DNA of 39,670 nucleotides, from NCBI GenBank assembly GCA_035352715.1, contig DAOPYE010000014.1, positions 1-39,670 of the forward strand, written 5' to 3'. Position numbers and translations under genes: made by a program. Under the pieces are notes generated by a model. It had not been told where the DNA came from and searched no databases. It was given only the letters and a program-made list of their open reading frames with translations. This document shows, piece after piece, positions 24,667 to 32,333 of the stretch. The DNA comes from DAOPYE01 sp035352715. GTDB lineage: Bacteria > Acidobacteriota > Holophagae > Holophagales > Holophagaceae. The stretch's first letter is position 1. Every line of letters begins with the position of its first letter.

Positions 24667-24936
24667 GGGCTCCTCGATAGGGTTGTGAAAACGGGATTCA
24701 AGCGATCCGGCGCCAGGTATCCAACGCGCGTCGGATGACGGCATCTCGCCCCTTCTTCGCCGGGTAAAGATTCGAACAGGACAAAGCATCCTACCTGTCC
24801 CGATCCCGCGCCGGGGGACGGGAACCGCCTTTGTGCTTTTTTCCATACCCCGGCCCGAGGGATGTCGAGCCACGATCTCCCTGGCCTCCTCCCCTCCAGA
24901 CTGTGGGCATCATGGAAGAAACGGAGATCCACCCCC
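24667..24936. promoter_or_regulatory. Divergent promoter region between uraA-like and esterase genes
   Basis: These 270 bases separate two divergent genes and must hold both promoters. I find no recognised riboswitch. ATCCAACGCGCGTCGGAT at 24719-24736 is an 18-bp inverted repeat with eight of nine pairs matched and may be an operator. On the minus strand a GGACA/TGTCC pair lies about 60 bases further upstream, near 24780-24800. No confident -35/-10 pair was seen. Confidence 0.4.
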
Positions 24937-25896
24937 ATGTCCATCGCCCTTCAGCGTCCCCTTCGGAACGGCTTCCTCATCTTTATGCTGGGCCTATCCT
25001 GGCTGGGGCTTGGCGCGGTGGAACCCGTGATCGTCCCCTTATGGCCGGGGCTTCCGCCCGGAGCCAAGGCGGTTCCGAATTACCAGGAAAGCACCCGCAG
25101 GCCCGGCGATCTCGCCAGCACGCTGATTTTCAAGGTCAGCCAGCCGACCCTGGAGATCTTCCAGCCCGATCCCCTGCCTGCCAACGGCGTCCTGTCCCCC
25201 GCCATCGTCGTCTGCCCCGGCGGCGGCTATGCATGCCTCGCCTATGAGCACGAGGGGCGCACCACCGCGCGCTGGCTGGCGGCGCATGGCTTCACGGCCG
25301 CCATTCTGAAATACCGCCTGCCCTCTGACGAGATCATGGAGGACAAGGGCGTCGGCCCCCTCCAGGACGTGCAGGAAGCGATCCGCACCCTGCGCCGCCA
25401 GGCCGCGCGATGGCACATCGATCCCGAGCGCATCGGCATCATGGGCTTTTCCGCCGGAGGCCATCTCGCCGCCAGCGCCGCCACGCGCCACGCGGAGCGC
25501 GTCTACCCGCCCGTGGATGCCATCAGCGCCCGCCCGGATTTCTGCGTCCTGATGTACCCCGTCATCTCCATGCAATTGGGCCTTACGCACCCGGGATCGC
25601 GCCAGGGTCTTCTGGGCGATGCGCCCTCGCAAGCGCTTGTGGACAACGCCTCCTGCGAGCTTCGCGCCGACAAGACCACGCCACCCACCTTCCTGGTGCA
25701 CTCCCAGAACGATGACCTCGTGCCCGTGGAGAACAGCCTGGGCTTCTTCCGCAAGCTCACCGCCTGCGGCGTGCCCGCCGAGCTGCATATCTATCCGAGG
25801 GGTGGCCACGGATACGGCCTGGGCGTGCGAGGCGATAGCCCCAAGAGCGTGCGAAACGAACTGGAGCGCTGGCTGAAGGAGCAGACCCAGCGATGA
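24937..25896 (+). CDS. Exported alpha/beta-hydrolase (BD-FAE-like esterase)
   Basis: The 319-residue product has a signal-peptide-like N-terminus (GFLIFMLGLSWLGLGAVEP). The hydrolase fold follows, with an oxyanion region VVCPGGGYACLAYEHEG (about 92-107). The nucleophile Ser172 sits in GFSAGG, the acid in SQNDDLVPVENS, and the His in RGGHGYG. This is the pattern of the endo-xylanase-associated and carbohydrate esterase branch, so deacetylation of plant polysaccharide is one possible role. ATG 24937 has GGAGA upstream; the frame is open to 24862 with no better start. Its stop overlaps the signal peptidase start as ATGA. Confidence 0.88.
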   Translation: MSIALQRPLRNGFLIFMLGLSWLGLGAVEPVIVPLWPGLPPGAKAVPNYQESTRRPGDLASTLIFKVSQPTLEIFQPDPLPANGVLSPAIVVCPGGGYACLAYEHEGRTTARWLAAHGFTAAILKYRLPSDEIMEDKGVGPLQDVQEAIRTLRRQAARWHIDPERIGIMGFSAGGHLAASAATRHAERVYPPVDAISARPDFCVLMYPVISMQLGLTHPGSRQGLLGDAPSQALVDNASCELRADKTTPPTFLVHSQNDDLVPVENSLGFFRKLTACGVPAELHIYPRGGHGYGLGVRGDSPKSVRNELERWLKEQTQR

Positions 25897-26333
25897 GGCC
25901 CTGGGTGCCCCTTCTGGCTTTTGCCCTGGCGCTCACGCCCCTCGCCGTCCTCCATCCCGTCCGCGTTTCCGGCGCCAGCATGGAGCCCACCCTTCACGAT
26001 GGCGATCTGCGCCTGGGACTGCGCGCCTGGTGCGCGGGACAACCCAAGCGTGGCCAGGTCTGGCTGGCTGCAGGCCCCGAAGGCGCGGTCATCAAGCGCG
26101 TGGTGGGGCTGCCCGGCGAACACCTCGAACAGCGCGACGGCAGCATCCTCCTGGAAGGACGCCCGTTGGATGAACCCAGCGCCCAAAAGGATTTCCGATC
26201 CCTGGGCCCCTGGGACACGGGCGAGGGTTATTTGGTCCTGGGCGACAACCGACCGAAAAGCCGCGACGGGCGCGCCTGGGGCATGCTCAATCGCCATGCC
26301 TTCCGGACCCGATTGCTATGCCTGCCGAATTAA
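25893..26333 (+). CDS. lepB: Signal peptidase I, very short form
   Basis: This S26 peptidase should cut signal peptides at the outer face of the inner membrane. In 146 residues it has one N-terminal membrane segment (VPLLAFALALTPLAVL), catalytic Ser29 in GASMEPT, catalytic Lys68 in VIKRVVGLPGE, and the box LGDNRPKSRDGR at 117-128. Most LepB proteins are much longer and end in a hydrophobic stretch after this box; this one stops about 18 residues later. It overlaps the esterase gene by four bases, and the transposase remnant begins four bases after its stop codon, so the tail may have been cut by the insertion. Confidence 0.88.
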   Translation: MRPWVPLLAFALALTPLAVLHPVRVSGASMEPTLHDGDLRLGLRAWCAGQPKRGQVWLAAGPEGAVIKRVVGLPGEHLEQRDGSILLEGRPLDEPSAQKDFRSLGPWDTGEGYLVLGDNRPKSRDGRAWGMLNRHAFRTRLLCLPN

Positions 26334-26336
26334 GCC

Positions 26337-26364
26337 CCAATCCTTGGCGTACCAGCAGATGAGG
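26337..26364 (-). mobile_element. IS5-type transposase 3' remnant (left copy)
   Basis: On the minus strand this stretch reads CTC ATC TGC TGG TAC GCC AAG GAT TGG, giving LICWYAKDW. That is the same peptide as at the larger remnant 31319-31346, and the DNA of the two is the same in 27 of 28 bases in the same orientation. Homology is lost on both sides. No complete transposase, terminal repeat or target duplication is seen here. It lies between lepB and the TonB-dependent receptor. Confidence 0.6.
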
Positions 26365-26392
26365 GCACACCCGCGACGGGACTCGGCCATCT

Positions 26393-28537
26393 TCACCAGC
26401 TTGCCGAAACCCCTGCAACCACGATGCGGCGGCTGAAGTAGGAAGGGTTGTCAGTGCGTTCGCGGTAATCCGTGGAATACGAATAACCCGAGAGATTGGC
26501 CCGATTGAAGAGGTTCATGATTTCCAGAAAGCTCACGCAGCGAAACGGCCCGACCATGAACATGCGGGTAAGGCGCATATCCGTTCGCTGATAGGTGGGC
26601 AGGCGATCTCCATAGCGCGCCCCTTCGATGGGCAGGTAGTTGCCAGTTCCATCCGGCAAGCCGCCGAGGATGGGCGTCACCGGTGCGCCCGAAGCCAAAC
26701 GGTAAGTGGCTGACAACTCCCATCCGGGACTCAGCGTGCGCGTCAGCACCAGGGTCACGTTATGGGGAATGCTGGTGGGAACGGGGCCTTCGACATACTG
26801 TTTGTCTTCCTGTCGCCGGGTATTCAAATAGCCATACCCCAAGGAACCGTGCCAATTCGCCCCCGAAGCCTTGAGCAACAGATCCAGGCCGGTGGCGGTG
26901 CCATGGCCATTCCCCAGGTAGTGTGCGGTGGGATCTTCCACCAGCAGGCGTTTGTAGGTTTTGCGATAGACCTCGATCCGCGCTTGCCAAGGCAGCGACC
27001 CGCGGTCTTCCTTGAACTCCAGGGCCGCCAGCGCATGGGTGGCCTTAAGGGTCTTGAGATTCGGGTTGCCGGCATAGGGATCCATGGCGGTCATGGCCGG
27101 CGCCTGATGGAAACTGCCTGCGGAAAAGCGCCAAGTCAGGCGATCGGAGGCACGGTACGAAAGGGTGGTCCGAAGATCCGACGTCTGCTCGTGCTGAAGG
27201 TCGTAATGATCTGTGCGTCCTCCCAGGGAAAGCCCCCAGTCATCGTTCATGCGCCACCGCAACGTGGCATAGCCGCCCAAGCGATCGCCCCGAAAGTCGT
27301 ATCCAAACTGCCGCGCCGCCCCTCCGGGGTTCCAGTTCGCCAGATCCTCAGGCACGCGACCCCGCGGGCTGAATCGCGTTTGGTTGCCATCCAAACCGGC
27401 TTCCAAGGCGAATGTTGCGCTGGGTTGCCAAAGCCCTTCCCCTCGAAAAAACACCTCGCCTTCGCGCTGATCCAGGCCCCAGTTCTGATCACCCCAACTC
27501 CCGAAAGACCAACGGCTGCTGAAATCGGTTCGAGACACGTCGAGGTTCAGCGCCAGTATTTCACCAAAAGCCTGGCTCACATTGACCGAGGTAAAGCCCG
27601 TTTCACTGCGGCTGGAATAGGTGTCTTTTTGATTGGCAATGCGTGTTTCCACCGCCAGATGGTCTTTGGATCCCAGAGCGTAGAACGAGATTCGGCCAGA
27701 CCCCATCGGCTGCTGGTAGGCCAAATGCATGTCTGATGAAATAGGTGCTTCTTCGAAATTGCTGGAAAGATGAAACCATTGATCCAGGATATGCGTGTCT
27801 GCATAGCGAGCTGAAGCGCGAGCCAAGCCCTGACCAAACGGCTGCTGAATCATGGCGGATTGACCGCCAGGATCGAGAATCAGCTCGCCTCCGGCCTTCA
27901 AAGGCGCATTGTCGACCGAAAGATCCAGCACCGCAGACAGGGCGTCTCCGTAGCGTGCCGAGAAACCTCCGGGAATGAAGTTCACAGAGGTCACCATGGC
28001 GGTGTCCACGCTGCTGAAGATCCCACCCTGAGTGCTGGGATGGTGGAAGGGATGGCCCAATCGACCGCCGTTGATGAAGATGCCCACCTCTTCCGGTTTG
28101 CCTCCACGAACGAACAGCTCCGCCCCTTCGGTGGTGTTGCTCACGCCAGGCAACGATTTGGCAGCCTGGAAGACATCGGCCGCCGCACCTGGCGTGGTGT
28201 AGATTTCCAAGCGCGTCATGCCACTTCGAGCCGTGTCTTCGGTGCCGTAGCCTGACCCTTCCACCACCACCACCGCACTGGCGACCTTGGCCTCCAACCG
28301 CGCCAACAGAGGCTTCCCAGGCACCAATTCCCGTTCAAGATCTTCCATCCCCTCCGCCGTAATCCGCACGTGGGTGGCCCCTTCGGGAATGGACAACTTG
28401 AAGCGGCCCTTGGCATCGGTGCGCGTTTCGGCGGAACCCACCTCAATCCGAGCCCCTTGCAACGGTTTGCCATCGGGTCCGAAGACGATGCCCGAAAGCT
28501 CCAAAACCGATTGAACCACGACCAATGCAGCATGCAT
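26393..28537 (-). CDS. TonB-dependent outer-membrane receptor with carboxypeptidase-regulatory-like domain
   Basis: The 714-residue protein starts with a short beta-sandwich (LSGIVFGPDGKPLQGARIEV, TRTDAKGRFKLSIPEG; about 14-85). A plug domain follows (ADVFQAAKSLPGVSNTTEGAELFVRGG, then GGFSARYGDALSAVLDLS), then a beta-barrel to the aromatic end VSASW. Such receptors take up siderophores, vitamins or glycans with TonB energy; the substrate cannot be read. The N-terminus MHAALVVVQSVLELSG is hydrophobic but short and lacks a positive charge, so its signal peptide is weak. A TAA lies four codons before ATG 28537, which excludes a longer form, and GAGAGG precedes the ATG. It is the last gene of a minus-strand block and may be part of the acquired segment. 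Confidence 0.9.
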   Translation of the reverse strand: MHAALVVVQSVLELSGIVFGPDGKPLQGARIEVGSAETRTDAKGRFKLSIPEGATHVRITAEGMEDLERELVPGKPLLARLEAKVASAVVVVEGSGYGTEDTARSGMTRLEIYTTPGAAADVFQAAKSLPGVSNTTEGAELFVRGGKPEEVGIFINGGRLGHPFHHPSTQGGIFSSVDTAMVTSVNFIPGGFSARYGDALSAVLDLSVDNAPLKAGGELILDPGGQSAMIQQPFGQGLARASARYADTHILDQWFHLSSNFEEAPISSDMHLAYQQPMGSGRISFYALGSKDHLAVETRIANQKDTYSSRSETGFTSVNVSQAFGEILALNLDVSRTDFSSRWSFGSWGDQNWGLDQREGEVFFRGEGLWQPSATFALEAGLDGNQTRFSPRGRVPEDLANWNPGGAARQFGYDFRGDRLGGYATLRWRMNDDWGLSLGGRTDHYDLQHEQTSDLRTTLSYRASDRLTWRFSAGSFHQAPAMTAMDPYAGNPNLKTLKATHALAALEFKEDRGSLPWQARIEVYRKTYKRLLVEDPTAHYLGNGHGTATGLDLLLKASGANWHGSLGYGYLNTRRQEDKQYVEGPVPTSIPHNVTLVLTRTLSPGWELSATYRLASGAPVTPILGGLPDGTGNYLPIEGARYGDRLPTYQRTDMRLTRMFMVGPFRCVSFLEIMNLFNRANLSGYSYSTDYRERTDNPSYFSRRIVVAGVSASW

Positions 28538-28588
28538 GGCGACCCTCTCACATTAAGGTTTCTCGCTCGTTCCAACAGACTTTTGGGC

Positions 28589-29308
28589 TCAGCTTTTTTT
28601 GTTTTTGGCAGACTGGACGCGACCGGCGGCGTAGTTGAGGAATCCGTGTTCGGGATCGAAGGCCTTTGCCTTCATCAACGTGGCTTCGGCCTGAGGCGCC
28701 AACCCCATTTCTGCCTGGGCAATCGCCAGCCAGGCGTAACTCTCGATGCGGCCCCACTGCGGCACCCATGGGTTTTTGGACTTGGGTTCAGATTCCGCGG
28801 CCTTCACCGCGTTTTCCAAAAGCACAATGGCTTTCTGCGCGCCTCCTCCCGCAAATGCGGGCATGTGCAGCATGTGCACTCCATGCAAAATCCACGGACG
28901 AGGATTCCCGGGCTGCATCTTCTCGGCGGTTTCAAAACATCTCAGCGCCTTGGGGTTCAGCCATATCCCTTGCATGGGAGAGTGGTTCAGCTTGAGGCCG
29001 ATGAACGCGCCCTGCAGGGCCAAGCTATCCGCATCCTGCTTGGGTTCCAGCACCTTGAGATTGCGATCGACCAAGACCTCGGCTTGTTTGGCCTCTTTCG
29101 AAGAAAACCGAGAAGCCACGCAGTAGTTCAAATATGCGTCCTCATAGGCCTTCTGTTCGAGGGTGCCTTCTTCTGCCGCCACGCGCGCCTGCAGTTCGCG
29201 GATCTGGTCAAGGCTCAGACCTTGGACACGTGAAAGGGCAGTCGCGAGATCGCTCTGGGCCGAAAGGCTGAAAGCGATGCATGCGGGAACGATCCAAAGC
29301 AGTTTCAT
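28589..29308 (-). CDS. Exported TPR-like helical protein
   Basis: This 239-residue product has a signal peptide (MKLLWIVPACIAFSLSAQS). The rest looks like helical repeats: ALRCFETAEKMQPGNPRPW, ENAVKAAESEPKSK, ESYAWLAIAQAEMGLAPQAEATLMKAKAFDPEHGF. That spacing fits two or three tetratricopeptide repeats. It probably works in the periplasm as a protein-binding or lipid-binding helper; its function is not known. The Lys-rich end (SAKNKKS) gives an A-rich 3' end. It lies 51 bases before the TonB receptor and after the two-component genes on the same strand, so a joint role is possible. Confidence 0.8.
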   Translation of the reverse strand: MKLLWIVPACIAFSLSAQSDLATALSRVQGLSLDQIRELQARVAAEEGTLEQKAYEDAYLNYCVASRFSSKEAKQAEVLVDRNLKVLEPKQDADSLALQGAFIGLKLNHSPMQGIWLNPKALRCFETAEKMQPGNPRPWILHGVHMLHMPAFAGGGAQKAIVLLENAVKAAESEPKSKNPWVPQWGRIESYAWLAIAQAEMGLAPQAEATLMKAKAFDPEHGFLNYAAGRVQSAKNKKS

Positions 29309-29414
29309 GGGATTCTCCTGTTCGCCGGTGGGCTGATCCCAGCTTCGGCTTCCAGGAGAAGGCCTGTCTCAGCGCGTCGAACCAAGGGCCGAGAAAAGGC
29401 GACGAATCGGAGAA

Positions 29415-30170
29415 TCAGGCCCCCAAGCGTCTGCGCAGCTCCGCCATGCGATCTCGACTTACGTTTACGCGATCGTTCGACTCCAGTCGAAGTTCGCCCG
29501 TTCCGCCAGGTTCGGTGACCACTTCTCGCACGCGGTTAAGGTCCACCATGGCGCCGCGATGACAGCGGAAGAACCGCGGTGCCAGCAGCTTTTCCAGCTC
29601 ATCCAGGGTGCGATCCAGGACAAAGCGTCCTTCGGGCGTGACCACGAACAGCATTCGATTTTCCGTGACCAAATGGCTGACTTCATCCCAGGTGAAAACC
29701 TTCATCCGACCCTTGTGCAGCACCGTGAAGCGTTCGGGAATCTCGGAGCGCCGCACCGCCTGAAGCGCGCTCAAAAGCCCTTCGAGTTCAGGCGCAGGCG
29801 CCGATTGGGCCTCAATCCGCATCAAGGATTCCCGAAGCTGTTCGCGCTCGACCGGTTTGAGAAGGTAATCCCGGGCGGACCATCGAAAGGCCTCAACCGC
29901 ATGGCGATCGTACGCCGTGACGAAAACGATGGGAGGCAGCACCAAGCCTTTGTCGCGAGCGGCTTGCAACAGGCCAAAGGCGCCAGCGGGAGGAAATTCG
30001 ATATCCATGAAAATAACATCGGGCTGCGTCATGGCCAGCAGGTGCAACCCGGCTTCGCCATCGGAGGCTTCTGCAAGGCAAACCGCATCGGGACGCAGTT
30101 CCTGAATCATGCGCTGAAGCAATCGCCGGGCAGGAGGCTCATCCTCGATCAGGGCGTATTTCAAGGCCAT
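29415..30170 (-). CDS. LytTR-family response regulator
   Basis: The 251-residue protein has a receiver domain with acidic pocket EDE (residues 9-11), phospho-acceptor Asp56 in DVIFMDIEFP, and the conserved VTAYDRHAVEAF and LLKPVER (Lys). A LytTR DNA-binding domain follows (about 150-251; KGRMKVFTWDEVSHLVTENRM, FFRCHRGAMVDLNRV). LytTR regulators control outer-layer and surface genes in many bacteria. Its start overlaps the kinase gene by ten bases. The targets probably include nearby genes (TPR protein or TonB receptor), but no LytTR direct repeat was identified. Confidence 0.92.
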   Translation of the reverse strand: MALKYALIEDEPPARRLLQRMIQELRPDAVCLAEASDGEAGLHLLAMTQPDVIFMDIEFPPAGAFGLLQAARDKGLVLPPIVFVTAYDRHAVEAFRWSARDYLLKPVEREQLRESLMRIEAQSAPAPELEGLLSALQAVRRSEIPERFTVLHKGRMKVFTWDEVSHLVTENRMLFVVTPEGRFVLDRTLDELEKLLAPRFFRCHRGAMVDLNRVREVVTEPGGTGELRLESNDRVNVSRDRMAELRRRLGA

Positions 30171-31177
30171 GGCAGACTCCGAGGCAAACGAATTTCGCAG
30201 CAGGCGCCTTGTTCCATCGGCAGCCAATGAAAGCTGCCACCCATGGCTTCGAGCCTCTGGCGAACGGTGCGCAAACCAATGCCATCCTCGGCATCCGCAG
30301 AGCGACCCACCCCATCGTCCTTGACCGCGATGCAAAGCTCATTTGCGACGATGCTCAACGCACAGTTCCCTACCTTGGCGCGAAACCCATGCTTGAGGCT
30401 GTTCTCCACCAAAGGCAGAAGCAACAGCGGAGGCAATCGGAGTTCTCGCATGGAATCCGCCAGCTCAAGCCGGAAATTCAGGCGCTCTCCAAAGCGGGCT
30501 TGTTCAGTATCCAAAAGGTCTTGAAGCAAGGCGAATTCTTCTTCCAGGCTCCACTGATCATGTTCCAAGGCCGCCAGGATTTTGCGCAGCAGTCGCGAAA
30601 GGCGGCGAACCGCCTCTTCAGCCTGGGCCGGCTGTTCAGGGATCAGCGATGCCACGGTATTCAGGCTATTGAAAAGCGTGTGGGGACTCAGCTGGGCTCT
30701 CAGGGCCAAGGATTGGGCTCTGGCTTGGGAAAGCGCCAACTCTCGGGAAAGCTGGATTTGCCGGCTTAGGAATTGGTAGCCCATCACCAGGCCAGAGATG
30801 GCCAGCCCCACCAAGAGCGCGCCACCCAGGGACGCCCGGTTGAACATGTTGATGCCCAGCGTCCATCGAATCACCCAGGTGCTTAACAGCAAACACGCCG
30901 TGAAAACCACGCTCCAGCCCAAAAAGAAGCGCCTGGCTTGTTGCCCCGGCGACCCGTGTTCGGGCAGCAGGCGGATCAACAGGTAGCACCCCAAGGTGGA
31001 TCCCCCCGAAATCAACACGCTGAAGATGGCGCCAACGGCTCCGAAGATACGAAAGTCCTTCAGTCCCGGATGGAACGGAAGAAAGAACCAACCCACCAGA
31101 ATGCCGCCTCCCACTCCGATGAACGGCGTCCAGATCAGCCAGCGATAAGTAAGCGTGGGACGACTTTTTGGACTCAT
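30161..31177 (-). CDS. LytS/YehU-type sensor histidine kinase
   Basis: The 338-residue kinase has about four hydrophobic segments in the first 140 residues, a short coiled linker, then the His_kinase domain with phospho-acceptor His166 in SPHTLFNSLNTVASL. Relatives usually read NPHFLFN. The ATPase has LLPLVENSLKHGF as the N box and VKDDGVG with GIGLRTVRQRLEAMGG as G boxes. It has no extra-cytoplasmic sensor domain, so it may sense a membrane or lipid cue. It is the first gene of a minus-strand unit with the LytTR regulator, and lies just downstream of the larger transposase remnant. Confidence 0.92.
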   Translation of the reverse strand: MSPKSRPTLTYRWLIWTPFIGVGGGILVGWFFLPFHPGLKDFRIFGAVGAIFSVLISGGSTLGCYLLIRLLPEHGSPGQQARRFFLGWSVVFTACLLLSTWVIRWTLGINMFNRASLGGALLVGLAISGLVMGYQFLSRQIQLSRELALSQARAQSLALRAQLSPHTLFNSLNTVASLIPEQPAQAEEAVRRLSRLLRKILAALEHDQWSLEEEFALLQDLLDTEQARFGERLNFRLELADSMRELRLPPLLLLPLVENSLKHGFRAKVGNCALSIVANELCIAVKDDGVGRSADAEDGIGLRTVRQRLEAMGGSFHWLPMEQGACCEIRLPRSLPWP

Positions 31178-31299
31178 AACCTGTCAGCTCAACAGATGGA
31201 AATTTGAGGATCAAGCAGGATTGCACCAAAGGCGGCAAAAAGAAGACGAACGGGGTTTTGTCCCTTTGGGAGTGGCGTCTGGGCAGATCCTCCAAGTGG

Positions 31300-31490
31300 T
31301 GAAAGAGCCTACCCCCTTCCAATCCTTGGCATACCAGCAGATGAGGATACGACCGAGCTTGAGGAATGCTTGGTGGATATTAGACCTTCGTTCGCAGCGC
31401 ACGGTGAGTCGCCGGAACCCGTGCAGCCAAGCGAAGGTGCGCTCCACGATCACATGGTGCTTGCTCCCATGAATGAACCAGAATGCCCAC
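31300..31490 (-). mobile_element. IS5-type transposase 3' remnant (right copy)
   Basis: The minus strand reads HGSKHHVIVERTFAWLHG, FRRLTVRCERRSNIHQAF and LKLGRILICWYAKDW, which match the C-terminal end of IS5-family (IS427-like) DDE transposases (VERTFAWLHRFRRL is typical). The open frame goes past the natural end to about 31211 with unrelated sequence. The N-terminal catalytic part is absent, so this is a fragment. The rest of the 452-base gap 31178-31629 is lower-GC, with no other gene recognised. It shares its last 28 bases with the left copy at 26337. Confidence 0.8.
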
Positions 31491-31629
31491 CTTCAATCGC
31501 ATGGACCGAACAAGGATCGTCACGTCAAATTCGATTTATTTCGAAACACCTTCAATTACGCCACTTCCGAAAGAATTGCGCAGCGATAGTCTTTAGGTGC
31601 GGCAGGGTGCCGGATTCTTGGAGATCAAA

Positions 31630-32286
31630 GTGAAAATGGGAGCGATGGCTCTACTGGGAGCCCTGTTTGTAATGACCGATGTTTCCGCAGGAACACCAGC
31701 CAAAACCTTGCATGAGATGGCGGGTCGGACACCCAAACCGGCCACGCTTTCGAACGCCACGCTTGTCATTATCGATGCCCAGCGGGAGTACGTGGAGGGT
31801 GCCCTGCCGCTTTCGGGCGTGAAGACCGCCATCGATCAGACAGCGAGGCTCTTGACCAGGGCCCGTGCCCAAAAAACACCGGTCATCCACGTCGTCCATC
31901 GCGGTGGAAAGGGCCTGTTCGACCCCGAGGGGCGCTTCTTCGAGATCGTTCCGCCCCTGAAACCGCAAGAAGGCGAGGCCATCATCGAAAAACGCCAGAT
32001 CAGCTCCTTCACCGGAACCAGACTGGAGGAAGCACTCCGCCGAACAGGCCGGAAGAAGCTCATCGTGGCGGGTTTCATGACCCACAATTGCGTCAGCTCC
32101 ACCGTGCGAGCCGCCTTTGAACTGGGCTTCGAGGTCACCGTGGTCGCTGACACCACAGCCACTCGGGATCTGCCGGACGGGAAAGGCGGTGTATTGAAAG
32201 CCGAAGTCCTTCAAACCGCCAGCCTCGCCGCCCTGGCCGATAGGAACGCCGTGGTGGCGCTACGGGAAGCCGATATCCCGGACTGA
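31630..32286 (+). CDS. Exported isochorismatase-family cysteine hydrolase
   Basis: The 218-residue product belongs to the isochorismatase-like hydrolases. The triad is visible as Asp49 in VIIDAQREY, Lys121 in IEKRQISSF, and Cys154 in VAGFMTHNCVSST. Such enzymes hydrolyse amides or vinyl ethers (nicotinamide, isochorismate, carbamoyl groups), and the substrate is not predicted. The N-terminus (MGAMALLGALFVMTDVSA) looks like a signal peptide, which is unusual as most members are cytoplasmic. GTG 31630 has GGAG six bases upstream; the ATG two codons later is possible. It is convergent with the GH115 gene. Confidence 0.85.
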   Translation: MKMGAMALLGALFVMTDVSAGTPAKTLHEMAGRTPKPATLSNATLVIIDAQREYVEGALPLSGVKTAIDQTARLLTRARAQKTPVIHVVHRGGKGLFDPEGRFFEIVPPLKPQEGEAIIEKRQISSFTGTRLEEALRRTGRKKLIVAGFMTHNCVSSTVRAAFELGFEVTVVADTTATRDLPDGKGGVLKAEVLQTASLAALADRNAVVALREADIPD

Positions 32287-32333
32287 CGAGAATGGGCGGC
32301 GTTCCCAGACTGCAACAGGCCAAGATGTAGCCC

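Noticed and set aside
23161..24738. A long plus-strand open frame of about 525 codons opposite the UraA-like permease.
   Set aside because: Same cause: it mirrors the permease codons and has low-complexity His/Arg/Gln-rich sequence.
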